This document shows, one piece after another, positions 26,101 to 37,200 of a stretch of 64,000 bases of DNA. Made by a program: the position numbers and the translations under genes. The stretch is from an uncultured Bacteroidales bacterium (GTDB lineage: Bacteria; Bacteroidota; Bacteroidia; Bacteroidales; F082): contig ONFF01000011.1 in assembly GCA_900317055.1 (NCBI GenBank), positions 1 through 64,000 of the forward strand, in the 5' to 3' direction. How positions within the stretch are numbered: position 1 is the first letter of the stretch; the number at the start of each line of letters is the position of its first letter. The notes under the pieces were generated by a model. It made no database searches. It saw only the letters and a list, made by a program, of their open reading frames with translations, and was not told the origin of the DNA.

Positions 26101-29100
26101 ATGAAAAAGACAAGTTTACTCATAGCGGCTATTGGTTTACTCATCAATATACAAGCCTTCCCCCAAGGACGCATTGATTTCGGAAAAGCACCCTCTTCGC
26201 AACAATGCATCAACATTTCGGATAACGGCTTTACCGCCACTTTTTCTTTCAACAATTTGATTGCTAACGAAGTGCAGACCGAGAAAGGCGTATTTTCCTT
26301 TATCACGATGGAAGGTACCTACCCTTCGGGCAATATCGGTGAGCCTTCGCTTCCCGCAGCCCACCAACTCATTGCCGTGCCGATTGGTACACATAACATT
26401 AGTGCGAAAGTGGTTAGCTACACGACTACCGAATACAATCTCAGCGATTTCGGCATCGGCAGGCTCATGCCTCAACAGCCCTCTGTCAGAAAAAACCAGA
26501 AGCCCGAGGATATCCAGTTTGCTTACAACGAGAAAGCCTATGCATCAAAGAATTATACTGACCTAAACCTTCTCGATTTTGAGATTCGCGGCACCATGCG
26601 TGGCATCCAAGTCGGATCGTTGACTATCAATCCTGTAACTTATAATCCCACCAGAGGTAGTATCATGATTTACAATAACATCGTGGTGGAAATCAGCTAT
26701 GGAGATTACGACAAAACCGCTGCCTACAACGAGTTTGCCCGCACGTTCAGCCCTTATTTTGCAAACATTTACGACATGATGTTCAACTGGCGCGATGATG
26801 TGTACGACGAGCACCCCGACCTATGGCAAGCCCCCGTGAAGATGCTCGTCATCGCCGACCGCATGTTTGAGGAAACCATGCAGGAATGGATTGATTGGAA
26901 GACCACAAAGGGTTTCTATGTAGATGTGTATTACACCGACCAAATCGGCAACACTGCATCGGCAATCCGCAGTTTCATCCAAGAGAAATACAACGAAGAC
27001 GCACCCACCTTCGTCATCATCTTTGGCGACACAGAACAAGTGTCGGCCAGCACCATCGGCAGTCAAAGCGAATGCGTCACCGATCTATATTATTCGAGTG
27101 TCGATAACGACGACTTCCCCGACATCTACCACAGCCGCATGTGTGCTGAAACCGTCGAGCAAATGCAGAACATCATTACCAAAACGCTGCTGTATGAGCG
27201 TTACGAATTTCCTGATCCCACCTATTTAAATAATGTGCTACTCGTGGCTGGCTGGGACGACTACTTCTGCGAGTATATCGGGGCGCCATCTATCCAATAC
27301 GGCTTGAATTATTATTATAACACCGAGCATGGCTACGATGAAGTTTATGCCTACCTTGGTCGGCCTTACGACGATCCATACGCTTGCCTTAACACGGGCG
27401 TCGGCTTTGCCAACTACACCGCCCACGGCTACAACCAAGGCTGGGGCGAGCCTAACCTCGACAATAACGACATCCCTAACATGACCAACATCGGCAAGCC
27501 TTTCCTCGCGATGGGCAACTGCTGTAGTGCCGCCGACTGGGGCATTAGTAGTACATGTTTCGGTGAGGCCATGATTCGCACCAACGAAGCCGCCGCCTAC
27601 GCTTACATTGGCTCCTGCCCAAGCACTTACTGGTATGAAGACTACTATTTCACCGTCGGGGCCACCAACATTTTCGGGCAAGCACCCACATACGAGGGAT
27701 CGTCAATGGGCATTTACGATGCCGTTTGGGTGGATGACCGCTTCAACACCGTTGCATCCATGCCTTTTATCGGCAACCTTGCCGTGTGCTATTCCCATGC
27801 CCGCAGCTCTCATAGAGACGACATCGACACCTATTATTGGCAAGCCTACCACACCCTTGGCGACGGCTCGGTTATGCCCTACCGCGTGCAACCCACTGAG
27901 AACGAAGTCAGCCACTTGGCCTTCTTCCCCATGGGAGCGAGCAGTTTTGAAATCAGTGCATTGCCTGGATCATATGTGGCCATCAGCAAAGACGGCGAAC
28001 TGCATGGTGCGGGTCTCGTCGATGAGAGTGGCGTCATCTTCCTCGACATCGAGCCTGTCACCACGAGCGGAGAAGTAACGATTTGCATAACCGGCCTCGA
28101 CAAGATCCCTTATATCGTCAACCTCCCCGCTGTCGTGCTTGAAGGGCCTTTCATCACCATCGATAGTTACACGCCTAACCAAGCCCACGTCGGCGACGAA
28201 ACCACGATGAGCATCACCTTCAAGAACGTCGGCACTGAGGCCATCGATGGCACGACCACTGTCAACTTGAATTGCGAAAACAATGACTTGACTCTGCTCA
28301 ATAGCACTGCCACTTTTGAGAGCCTTGCACCCGAGGAAAGCATCACCATAGATGGATTCAGCTACAGTATTGCGGAAGGCGTGACTGACCGCACCAAATT
28401 TGTCCTTCACAGCACCTCCACTTGTGGCAGCGAGGTATGGGAAGGCAAAGTTGTGATTACGGCTCACGAAGCCAAACTGGAATACGAAAGAATGACCTGG
28501 GCAGGTGGATTCGTCCCCGGCGAGACTGTGAGTGTGGCGGCTTACTTTGTGAATACGGGTCACTACCGCGCCACCAATGCCGTGGCAAACATCGCCAGCA
28601 CAAGCGAATACATTACCTTTGAGAGCGAAACCGTTGAAATCGGTACCATTGACCCAGATGGTGAGGCCGTTTGCGTGTTCAATGTCATCATTAGTCCCGA
28701 CTGTCCCGAGACGGAAATCCTTCCGCTCAACTTAACGCTTAACGCCGACGGAGGCCTCTCCGTCGAAGGCACTGCCGTAATGCGCAACGCCTGCAATGTT
28801 GTTTTCGAGTTGAGTGACACTTACGGCGACGGCTGGAACAACGCCTATCTGACCGTAAGCTTCGACGACGGTACACCTTCCGAAAACCTTTCCTTCGAGA
28901 GCGGCAATTATGCATCCTACACCCTCGAAATCGGTAACCATGTGCATGTTGGCCTCTCGTGGATTTCTGGTGAATGGGACGGCGAAGTCAGTTTCGTGGT
29001 GCGCTACGAGGGCGGTGAAGTTATCTATCAGCACGGGGCCGACCCACAAGCGGGTTTACTCTACGAGTTCGACTGCAACTGCCAATTCAGCACCGAAATT

Positions 29101-29583
29101 CTCAATCCCGTTGAGAACCTCAGTGCCGTAGTGGAAGGCTACCAAATCATCCTCGATTGGGAAACCTCGGCCAACCCGATTCAATTTGTCGTCTACCGGA
29201 ATGGGCTTGAAATAGGTGAGACCACGGAGACCTCTTTCACTGACGAGGTAAGTACGGAGATGACCTATACTTATTGTATATTGGCCGAGTACGCTGACGA
29301 TTTCTCCCTCCCCGAATGTGTCCAAGTGGAGTTCATTGACGGCATGGAAGAAAGCGTCGAAATGTTCTCGGTTTATCCCAACCCAACCAATAACATGTTG
29401 ACTATCATCGCAGGGAATACGGAGTTTACATATGTTTTATTCAACGATATGGGTCAAGCTGTGGTCAAAGGCGATGCCCATGGAGCTGTCCAAGTCAGCG
29501 TGGAGAGCTTGGCCAAAGGCGTATATTTCCTGCGCATCACATCTAATCAACAAATGCGCATGGAAAAAATTGTCGTTGAATAA
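26101..29583 (+). CDS. Gingipain-like C25 cysteine peptidase with T9SS signal (paralogue 1)
   Basis: 1160 residues. Signal peptide (about 1-22), C25 propeptide-like domain (GTYPSGNIGEPSLPAAHQLI), catalytic domain from about 246 (VKMLVIADRMF), with predicted catalytic His442 in YTAHGYN and Cys475 in GNCCSAADW. The 33-residue spacing is the same as His211 to Cys244 in RgpB. Then two CARDB/Ig-like domains (VTINS-type strands around TPNQAHVGDETTMSITF), a YGDGWN module, an FN3-like domain and a T9SS type A sorting domain (YPNPTNNMLTI to the final KIVVE). Expected to be exported and cell-surface or released. Specificity cannot be read. No own promoter box seen; probably follows the S41 gene. Confidence 0.88.
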   Translation: MKKTSLLIAAIGLLINIQAFPQGRIDFGKAPSSQQCINISDNGFTATFSFNNLIANEVQTEKGVFSFITMEGTYPSGNIGEPSLPAAHQLIAVPIGTHNISAKVVSYTTTEYNLSDFGIGRLMPQQPSVRKNQKPEDIQFAYNEKAYASKNYTDLNLLDFEIRGTMRGIQVGSLTINPVTYNPTRGSIMIYNNIVVEISYGDYDKTAAYNEFARTFSPYFANIYDMMFNWRDDVYDEHPDLWQAPVKMLVIADRMFEETMQEWIDWKTTKGFYVDVYYTDQIGNTASAIRSFIQEKYNEDAPTFVIIFGDTEQVSASTIGSQSECVTDLYYSSVDNDDFPDIYHSRMCAETVEQMQNIITKTLLYERYEFPDPTYLNNVLLVAGWDDYFCEYIGAPSIQYGLNYYYNTEHGYDEVYAYLGRPYDDPYACLNTGVGFANYTAHGYNQGWGEPNLDNNDIPNMTNIGKPFLAMGNCCSAADWGISSTCFGEAMIRTNEAAAYAYIGSCPSTYWYEDYYFTVGATNIFGQAPTYEGSSMGIYDAVWVDDRFNTVASMPFIGNLAVCYSHARSSHRDDIDTYYWQAYHTLGDGSVMPYRVQPTENEVSHLAFFPMGASSFEISALPGSYVAISKDGELHGAGLVDESGVIFLDIEPVTTSGEVTICITGLDKIPYIVNLPAVVLEGPFITIDSYTPNQAHVGDETTMSITFKNVGTEAIDGTTTVNLNCENNDLTLLNSTATFESLAPEESITIDGFSYSIAEGVTDRTKFVLHSTSTCGSEVWEGKVVITAHEAKLEYERMTWAGGFVPGETVSVAAYFVNTGHYRATNAVANIASTSEYITFESETVEIGTIDPDGEAVCVFNVIISPDCPETEILPLNLTLNADGGLSVEGTAVMRNACNVVFELSDTYGDGWNNAYLTVSFDDGTPSENLSFESGNYASYTLEIGNHVHVGLSWISGEWDGEVSFVVRYEGGEVIYQHGADPQAGLLYEFDCNCQFSTEILNPVENLSAVVEGYQIILDWETSANPIQFVVYRNGLEIGETTETSFTDEVSTEMTYTYCILAEYADDFSLPECVQVEFIDGMEESVEMFSVYPNPTNNMLTIIAGNTEFTYVLFNDMGQAVVKGDAHGAVQVSVESLAKGVYFLRITSNQQMRMEKIVVE

Positions 29584-29622
29584 TCTTTGTCATTTTTTTC
29601 AACAAGGCATGAAAATAATTGC

Positions 29623-29630
29623 TATTTTTG
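29623..29630 (+). promoter_or_regulatory. -7 promoter box for C25 paralogue 2
   Basis: TATTTTTG, about 70 bases before the ATG at 29700. Confidence 0.5.
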
Positions 29631-29699
29631 CAGCATTAATATTCACACCATTACAGAAATCAAGCAACAAATACAATATCAACTAATTAAATCCAAACA

Positions 29700-32600
29700 A
29701 TGAAGAAATTTGGTTTACTCACCGCAGCATTCCTGATGATGGGTTTGCTGTTTGGCACGCAAGCAATGGCTCAGCACATTGAACTCGGCGTGGCCAAGTC
29801 GGCACAAAGCTGTGCCAACGTGACTGACGAAGGCTTCACAGCCTCCTTTTCCTTCAGCAGCATCGACGCCACTGAAGTCACCACCGAAAAAGGTGTTTTC
29901 TCCAACATCACCATCGAAGGTACCTATCCTTCCGGCAATGTAGGCGACCCTTCGCTTCCTGCCGCTCACCAACTGATTTCTGTTCCTTACGGTGCAAAGA
30001 TTGCCTCTTTGGAAGTAAAGAGCTACAGCACTACTACTTACAGCCTCGCTGACTACAACATTAAAACTGTCATGCCTCAGCAACCTTCTGTTCGCAAGAA
30101 TCAGAAGCCCGAGGATGTGAAGTTCGTTTACAACGAGAAAGCTTACGCTGCCAAATCGTTCAACGAGCGTCCCATCGCCACCATGGAGATTAAAGGTACC
30201 ATGCGCGGCATCCAAGTCGGTTCACTGACCATCAACCCTGTGCAGTACAACCCTTCCACTAACAGCATTCGTGTATTCAACAACATCGAGATTGAAGTGC
30301 GCTACGACGACTACGACAAATCCGCTGCCTACAACGAATTTGCCCGCACATTCAGCCCCTATTTCGCCTCCGTTTACAAGGCCATGTTCAACTGGCGCGA
30401 CGATGTGTACGACCAGCATCCTGACCTTTGGCAAGCTCCTGTGAAGATGCTCGTCATCGCTGACCGTATGTTCGAAGAATGCATGCAGGATTGGATTGCA
30501 TGGAAGACCATGAAGGGCTTCTATATGGATGTGAACTACACCGACCAAATTGGCACTACCGCCTCTGCTATCCGCAGCTTCATCCAAGGCAAATATGCCG
30601 AAGACGCTCCTACCTTCGTCATCATCTTCGGTGACAAGAACCAAGTAGCCGCCAGCGGTACGGGTAGTGAGACCCACTGCGTCACCGACTTGCAATACAT
30701 GAGTGTTGACAACGATGATTTTCCGGACATCTACCACAGCCGTATGTGTGCTGAAAATGTCCAACAAATGACGAACATCATCACCAAGACGCTTTGGTAC
30801 GAAAAGCTACAATTCGAAACTCCTATGCGCGACATCAGCTATCTCGGCAATGTGTTACTCATTGCTGGCTGGGACGGCTCTTGGAACCCCCGCGTCGGCA
30901 AACCCACCATCCAATATGCCATGGAGTATTACTACAACGCCGAACACGGATTCAACAATGTTTACAACTGGCTTCAACAACCTTACACAGGCTGCTACGC
31001 TCCTTTGAACACCGGTGTCGGTTTCGTGAATTACACAGCTCACGGTTCCAACAACAGCTGGGCTGACCCACAATTCACCGTCAACAATGTGAATGGCCTG
31101 ACCAATGAGGGCATGCCTTTCTTGGCTATGGGCAACTGCTGTGAGGCTGCCGACTGGGGCATCAATGGCACCTGCTTCGGTGAAGCCATGATCCGCAACA
31201 ATATGGCTGCTGCCTACGCTTACATCGGTTCCTGCCCCAGCACCTATTGGTGGGAGGACTACTACTTTGGCGTGGGTGCCACCAATGTGACCAACCGAAT
31301 GCCCACATACGAAGAGACAGCATACGGTTGCTATGATGCCATCTGGAACGATGATGAATACAATTGCGTCTCTGCCATCCCGGTCATCGGCAACCTCGCT
31401 GTATGCTATAGCCATGCCAATGGTTACCAAGGCAGTGTTTCGGACAAGTATTACTGGCAATCCTACCACGCTCTAGGCGACGGTTCTGTCATGCCTTTCC
31501 GCGTGATTCCTACCTCCAACAATGTCAGCCACATGGCCATCTTCCCTATTGGCATGCCTACATACGAAGTGAGCGCTGATCCCGGTTCCTATGTTGCCAT
31601 CAGCAAGGACGGCGTACTTCATGGTGTCGGTTTGGTTGATGAAAGTGGTGTCATCGTAATTGATGTTGATCCCGTCACTTCCAGTGGTGATGTCACCATT
31701 TGCGTGACTGGTCTCGACAAGATTCCTTATATCGCCACTGTTCCTGCCGCCGCCTTGGAAGGTCCTTATGTCTCCGTTGACAGCTACACGCCTGCCAATG
31801 TTCATGTTGGCGACGAGTCATCAATGAGCATTACCTTCAAGAATGTTGGTTCTTCCGCCACCAATGGCACTACCACGGTGTCCTTGAGTTGTAATGACGA
31901 GCACCTCACCATTATCGAAGGTACCGGCTCGTTCGAAAGCCTTGAACCCGAAGCTACCGTTCAAATTAGCGGCTTCAGATACAGCATCGCCGAAGGCGTT
32001 CCTGACGGCACTCGCTTCACTATCAACACTACTGCTGTTTGTGGCAACGACACATGGGAAGGCAGAACCGTCATCACCGCTGGCGAAGCAGTGCTTGAAT
32101 TTAACGGCTTGACCACTCCTGGAGGTTTCGTCCCTGGTGAAACCATCGCAATAACCGCCTCATTCAAGAATACTGGACATTACAAAGCCACCAATGCCAT
32201 CGCTCACATCGCCTCAACGAGTGATTATGTCAGCTTTGAAAACGACACCTTTGAAGTTGGAACACTCGATCCGACGGGAATCGCCACTTGTGTATTCAAT
32301 GTCACCATCGATGCCGACTGCCCCATGACCGAGCAACTGCCTTTGACTTTCACTCTGAACGCTGATGGCGATCTCATGGCCGAGGGTACTGGTGTCATAA
32401 AGAACGCCTGCAATGTCGTCTTCGAACTCAGCGACTCCTACGGTGATGGTTGGAACGGCAACTACCTGAATGTCAGCTTCAGCGATGGTACGCCCGCCCA
32501 GAGTCTGACCATTCAAGACGGATCCTCTGCCAATTATGTCATCGAAATCGGCAATGGCGTTCATGTCACTCTGACCTGGACTATGGGCCAATGGCCTACC

Positions 32601-33206
32601 GAGTGTTCCTTCGTTGTCCACTATGAGGATGGTGATGTGATTTGCCAAGCATCAAGCCCCAACGGCACTTACTCGTTCGATTTTGACTGCAACTGCGCTG
32701 TTGGCGCTCCTGTTGGCAATTTCGACCCCGTAGAGGATCTGCAAGCTGAAGCCACCGAGACAGGCGTCACTTTGGCTTGGAATGCTCCTGAGGGTGCCAT
32801 CAATTACATCATTTACCGTAACGGCATCGAAATCGCCCAGACGACTGAGACCACCTACACCGACAACATTATCAGCAAAGACGGCTTCTACACTTATTGC
32901 ATTGTGGCCGAATATGCTGAAGGTGTCTCGGTGCCTGATTGCGTCATCGTTGAATTCCTCGATGCCATCATCGAAAATGAAGCTGAATTTGCCATCTATC
33001 CCAACCCCGTCAACAACACCTTGTATGTGAGTAGCGGCAACACCGATTTCAGCTACGAGATGTTCAACGGCATGGGACAAAAAGTCGCCAGCGGCAATGC
33101 CACGGGCAACGCGCAAATCAATGTCAACGACATGACTAAGGGCATCTACTTCCTCCGCCTCACCACCGGTACACAAGTGCGCATGGAAAAGGTCGTCGTG
33201 GAATAA
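29700..33206 (+). CDS. Gingipain-like C25 cysteine peptidase with T9SS signal (paralogue 2)
   Basis: 1168 residues, closely related to paralogue 1 through the propeptide and catalytic domains (shared MPQQPSVRKNQKPED and VKMLVIADRMFEE). Catalytic His448 in YTAHGSN and Cys481 in GNCCEAADW, again 33 apart. C-terminal modules: CARDB-like repeats, YGDGWN module, FN3-like domain, T9SS type A domain (YPNPVNNTLYV to KVVVE). Its YGDGWN module is nearly identical to that of paralogue 3 rather than paralogue 1, a sign of gene conversion. Own promoter and downstream terminator, so a separate transcript. Confidence 0.88.
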   Translation: MKKFGLLTAAFLMMGLLFGTQAMAQHIELGVAKSAQSCANVTDEGFTASFSFSSIDATEVTTEKGVFSNITIEGTYPSGNVGDPSLPAAHQLISVPYGAKIASLEVKSYSTTTYSLADYNIKTVMPQQPSVRKNQKPEDVKFVYNEKAYAAKSFNERPIATMEIKGTMRGIQVGSLTINPVQYNPSTNSIRVFNNIEIEVRYDDYDKSAAYNEFARTFSPYFASVYKAMFNWRDDVYDQHPDLWQAPVKMLVIADRMFEECMQDWIAWKTMKGFYMDVNYTDQIGTTASAIRSFIQGKYAEDAPTFVIIFGDKNQVAASGTGSETHCVTDLQYMSVDNDDFPDIYHSRMCAENVQQMTNIITKTLWYEKLQFETPMRDISYLGNVLLIAGWDGSWNPRVGKPTIQYAMEYYYNAEHGFNNVYNWLQQPYTGCYAPLNTGVGFVNYTAHGSNNSWADPQFTVNNVNGLTNEGMPFLAMGNCCEAADWGINGTCFGEAMIRNNMAAAYAYIGSCPSTYWWEDYYFGVGATNVTNRMPTYEETAYGCYDAIWNDDEYNCVSAIPVIGNLAVCYSHANGYQGSVSDKYYWQSYHALGDGSVMPFRVIPTSNNVSHMAIFPIGMPTYEVSADPGSYVAISKDGVLHGVGLVDESGVIVIDVDPVTSSGDVTICVTGLDKIPYIATVPAAALEGPYVSVDSYTPANVHVGDESSMSITFKNVGSSATNGTTTVSLSCNDEHLTIIEGTGSFESLEPEATVQISGFRYSIAEGVPDGTRFTINTTAVCGNDTWEGRTVITAGEAVLEFNGLTTPGGFVPGETIAITASFKNTGHYKATNAIAHIASTSDYVSFENDTFEVGTLDPTGIATCVFNVTIDADCPMTEQLPLTFTLNADGDLMAEGTGVIKNACNVVFELSDSYGDGWNGNYLNVSFSDGTPAQSLTIQDGSSANYVIEIGNGVHVTLTWTMGQWPTECSFVVHYEDGDVICQASSPNGTYSFDFDCNCAVGAPVGNFDPVEDLQAEATETGVTLAWNAPEGAINYIIYRNGIEIAQTTETTYTDNIISKDGFYTYCIVAEYAEGVSVPDCVIVEFLDAIIENEAEFAIYPNPVNNTLYVSSGNTDFSYEMFNGMGQKVASGNATGNAQINVNDMTKGIYFLRLTTGTQVRMEKVVVE

Positions 33207-33230
33207 CCACCCTCGCAGAAATGCATTAAG

Positions 33231-33260
33231 AAAGGTCGTCCGTTTGGGCGACCTTTTTTT
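33231..33260 (+). terminator. Intrinsic terminator after C25 paralogue 2
   Basis: Stem AAAGGTCG/CGACCTTT, extended by further pairs around a short loop and followed by a T-run. Confidence 0.85.
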
Positions 33261-33370
33261 GTATCACGCAGAATACGCAGAACTATATGAAAGAGCGTAT
33301 TATTCAACTTTTAGTCTCTGCGTACTCAGCGGATTAACTTCGTTGATCTACGATTTCTGCGTAAAAAGAA
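33261..33370. repeat. Spacer with ACGCAGAATACGCAGA-type repeats
   Basis: Contains inverted near-copies of short CTGCGTA words (ACGCAGAATACGCAG at the left, TCTCTGCGTACTC in the middle, TTCTGCGTA at the right). No gene seen. Confidence 0.5.
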
Positions 33371-34105
33371 TCAAATTCCACGCTGTTTCTTGATGGTTTC
33401 GTAGGCAGCATTGATTTCCTGGAACTTCTTCTCGGCGGCTTGCCGCACCTCATCGCCAAGGCTGCTCACCAAGTCGGGGTGATTCTTCTTGGCCATTTCG
33501 CGGTAGGCTTTCTTCACCTCTTCGTCAGTAGCGGAAGGCTCAATGCCAAGAATCTTATAGGCACTGTCTGTTTCCTTGATGAACATGGCTTTCACGGAAG
33601 CGAAATCGCTATTGGTGATGCCCATATAGTCCGAAATCGTGTTGATCACATTCAACTCTTGAGGCGACACCACCCCATCCGATTCGGCAATACCAAAAAG
33701 ATAATGAAGCAGTTGGAGACGCGTGGAATAGTCCATGTAACGTCCCACCTGTTGGCTCACTTCATAGATATTGTAATCCTTTTGCAATATCTCGCGGAGC
33801 ATCTTGATGTAGTTCTCGGCGCGTTGCTGCCCAAAATTCTGCAAAAAGAAACGTTTCACATAATCCAGTTCAGAGCGCTTCACATTGGCATCGGCCTTCA
33901 TAACTGCTGCTGAAAGCACAAGCAAAGTCACGTTGAAATCGCGCTTTTCCTCGGTATTGCCGAAAGTATCCGTCACTTCGGAACGGATGACGCGCGGACT
34001 CCCTCCTGAGAAAAGGCTACCAATCGCATAACCGATGATACCACCCAACGGACCGCCAAACGACCATCCCAACCCTGTCAAAATCAGTTTCAAAAAGAAT
34101 CCCAT
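33371..34105 (-). CDS. TerB/DjlA-like protein with C-terminal J domain
   Basis: 244 residues. A Gly-rich hydrophobic N-terminus ([19 protein letters not shown]) may associate with the membrane. A TerB-like helical domain follows at about 55-165 ([27 protein letters not shown]). The C-terminal 65 residues are a J domain with the essential HPD motif in [10 protein letters not shown]. This is the domain order of DjlA, a membrane-attached DnaK co-chaperone. ATG at 34105; a TACCTTTG box lies at 34151-34158. It lies between two C25 peptidase genes but on the opposite strand. Confidence 0.85.
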   Translation of the reverse strand: MGFFLKLILTGLGWSFGGPLGGIIGYAIGSLFSGGSPRVIRSEVTDTFGNTEEKRDFNVTLLVLSAAVMKADANVKRSELDYVKRFFLQNFGQQRAENYIKMLREILQKDYNIYEVSQQVGRYMDYSTRLQLLHYLFGIAESDGVVSPQELNVINTISDYMGITNSDFASVKAMFIKETDSAYKILGIEPSATDEEVKKAYREMAKKNHPDLVSSLGDEVRQAAEKKFQEINAAYETIKKQRGI

Positions 34106-34150
34106 GGTTATTGAATTTATCGAAATATAGCTTGTGTTTTAATCAGGCGG

Positions 34151-34158
34151 CAAAGGTA
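34151..34158 (-). promoter_or_regulatory. -7 promoter box for the TerB/J-domain gene
   Basis: TACCTTTG on the minus strand, about 45 bases before the ATG. Confidence 0.5.
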
Positions 34159-34226
34159 CACAAAAAACAGCACCTAAAGGCGAAAAATAATTCCTCAGAA
34201 AAACAGCCACCACAGAAAAAGATTTG

Positions 34227-34234
34227 TATTTTTG
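34227..34234 (+). promoter_or_regulatory. -7 promoter box for C25 paralogue 3
   Basis: TATTTTTG, about 40 bases before the ATG at 34274. Confidence 0.5.
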
Positions 34235-34273
34235 CGCTTTTAAAGTCAATCAACAATTTTAATTTCATCACAC

Positions 34274-37200
34274 ATGAAAAGAGTACTTTTTTCTCTCGTG
34301 TTTGTGGCTTTGTCAGCAATGGCATTTGCCCAACAATGGACGAGCCTTGGCAAGAGCACTCCTTCCAAACCTGAGGTTAAGTTGGTATCGAGCAGCGAAC
34401 GGCAAATCGTTATCGACTTCTCATTGGGAGGTTTCTATTTGAGCAAGGTGAACACTCCAAACGGCGTCCAGCAAATTGTGACCGTCCCTAAGATGGCCTC
34501 TATGCTTGAAGCTGCTGCTCCCGATCTTCCACAATTTCCAGTTCCTACCATCATTGGTGACCTGGCTGAGATGGAGGTTAATGTCACCAAGAGCAACTTT
34601 ACGGATTACCAAAATGTTGTAATCGCCCCCTCGAAAGGCAATTTCAGCCGTCAAATCGACCCTGAAAACGTTCCTTACACCTACGGCGAGATGTACAACA
34701 AGAATGCTTTCTATCCTGCCGCTCAAGCCTATCTTGAAACGCCTTACATCCTCCGCGACTTCCGTGGTCAAAACATCATGGTTCGCCCCTTCGCCTACAA
34801 TCCGATAACGAAGACCCTTCGCGTGTATCACAACATGACTATTGAGATGCGCAAAGTGAGCAACAATGGTGTAAACCAGAAGCTGAGCCGCAAGGCCATC
34901 CAAAAGATTACCCCTGAAATGGAGGAAGCCTACAATCATCGTTTCATCAACTACACGGAAAGCACTTCCAAGTACAACTTCATTCAGGACCGTGGCGAGA
35001 TGCTTGTCATTTGCCCCGACCAGTACATGGAAAGCATGCAACCTTTCGTCGAATGGAAGAACCAATCAGGCCGACCCACCACTATCGTAAGCCTCTCAGA
35101 AGTGGGTGGCAACAACGACAACCAAATCAAGAATTACATCCGAAACATCTACGATGACCCGGCACACAACCTTGAGTTCATCCTCCTTGTCGGCGACTAT
35201 GCCGACCTCACACCTCATTCGATGAGCGGAGGCCGTTCCGACAACTGGTTTGGTCAATTGGAAGGTAATGACTACTACCTTGAAGCCCTCACTGGCCGTT
35301 TTTCGGTGCAAAGCATTAACGATGTGGAAACCCACATTGAGAAAGTGTTGTATTACGAGCGCGACATGCCTGAAGGCCTCACATGGCTCAACCAAGGCAT
35401 CGGCATCGGTGCCAACGAAGGCGCTGGCAATGGTCACAATGGCGGCGAAGCCGACTATGTGCACATCAATTACATCCGCGACACTTTGATGCACTACACC
35501 TACGAAAATGTCACGCAACAGTATAGCGGCGTTGGTGGCGGCACAAGTGCCACTGCCATCAGTGCCGATTTCAATGCAGGTAAGAGCATCTGCAACTATT
35601 GCAACCACGGTTCCCAAACAAGCTGGGCTGTTGCCAACTATAGCAACAGCAATGTTAACGCGTTGGTGAACGACGACAAATGGCCTTTCATTTGGTCCGT
35701 TGCATGCAATAATGGTGAGTTTAACGGCAACTGCTTCGGAGAAGCCTGGCTGAGAGCAACCAACAATTCCACAGGTCGTCCTACCGGCGCTGTTGGTGGT
35801 ATGTTCAGCTGGATTTCACAACCTTGGGTGCCTCCAATGACAGGTCAAGACGAGATGGTGGACATCCTCACCGAATGGAAGCATGAAGACAAGTATTGCC
35901 ACACTTTCGGTGGTGCTTCGCTGAATGGCAGCATGTACATGCTTGACATGCACCCAAGCGACAATGGCGACACACACAACACATGGATTCTTTTCGGCGA
36001 CCCGAGCCTTATGGTTCGCACCGACAATCCTGTCAGCATGAACATCACTTGCACACCATCGGTTCTGATGCTTGGCATGAGCGAACTGGAAATCTCTGCC
36101 GAAAACACCGCTTACGGTATCGTCACCTTGATGATGGAGGGAGAAGTTATTGCTACTGGTTCCATCTTTGACGGTGCTTGCAGCCTCAGCTTCCCACCAT
36201 TGAACACGGTCGGCACGGCAACTCTCACCGTCATAGGCTATAACAAGGTGACTGAAGTCCAAGCCATGGAAATCCTTCCTGCCGAAGGTCCCTATGTCAC
36301 TGTGACGGAATACACGCCCACTTTCGCTCCAGTCAATGTGGAGACAAGCCTCTCTCTTAGCTTCAAGAATGTGGGTGTCGATCCCACTGCAGGCAGCACC
36401 AATGTCAACTTAACCTGCAACGATCCTCGTTTGAGCATCATTGACGGCACGGAGACATTCGATGTGTTGAACGCTGAAGATACTATCACCCTGCAAAATG
36501 CCTTTAGTTTCATCATTTCCGAAGGTGTCGAGGACGAAACCCGTTTCCAAATCGATGTCAACATGACCGATGGCAGACAAACCTGGAGTGGAAGGGTCTT
36601 TGTCACTGCTGGACAGGCCGTCCTTGAATACGCCAACTCTGAATGGGCAGGCAGTTTCGTGCCGGGTGAGACAGTAACCATCGTGACCAATTTCAAGAAC
36701 ATTGGACATTACATGGCTACCAATGCTGTTGCCACCATCGCCTGTGAAAGCGAATATGTCACCCTTCTCAATCCTAGCGTTGAGTTAGGTACCATCGACC
36801 CAGAAGGTATCGTCACTTGTGTGTTCACCATTCAAATCGATGAGAGCTGCCCAGAAACCGAACTGATTCCTTTGAGCTTTATGATACAAGCCGATGGTGA
36901 TCTATCAGCCGAGGGTTCCATCGCCCTGAGGAATTCCTGTAATGTCGTCTTCGCACTCACCGACTCTTACGGCGACGGTTGGAATGGAAACTACTTGAAC
37001 GTCAGCTTCAGCGATGGCACTCCCGCACAGCACTTGACCATCCAAGATGGTTCCACCGCCAACTATATCATTGAGATTGGCAATGGCGTTCATGTCACTC
37101 TGACCTGGACAATGGGCCAATGGCCTACCGAGTGCTCCTTCGTCGTTAGCTATGAGGGTGGTGATATAATCTGCCAAGCTTCTAGCCCCAATGGCACTTA

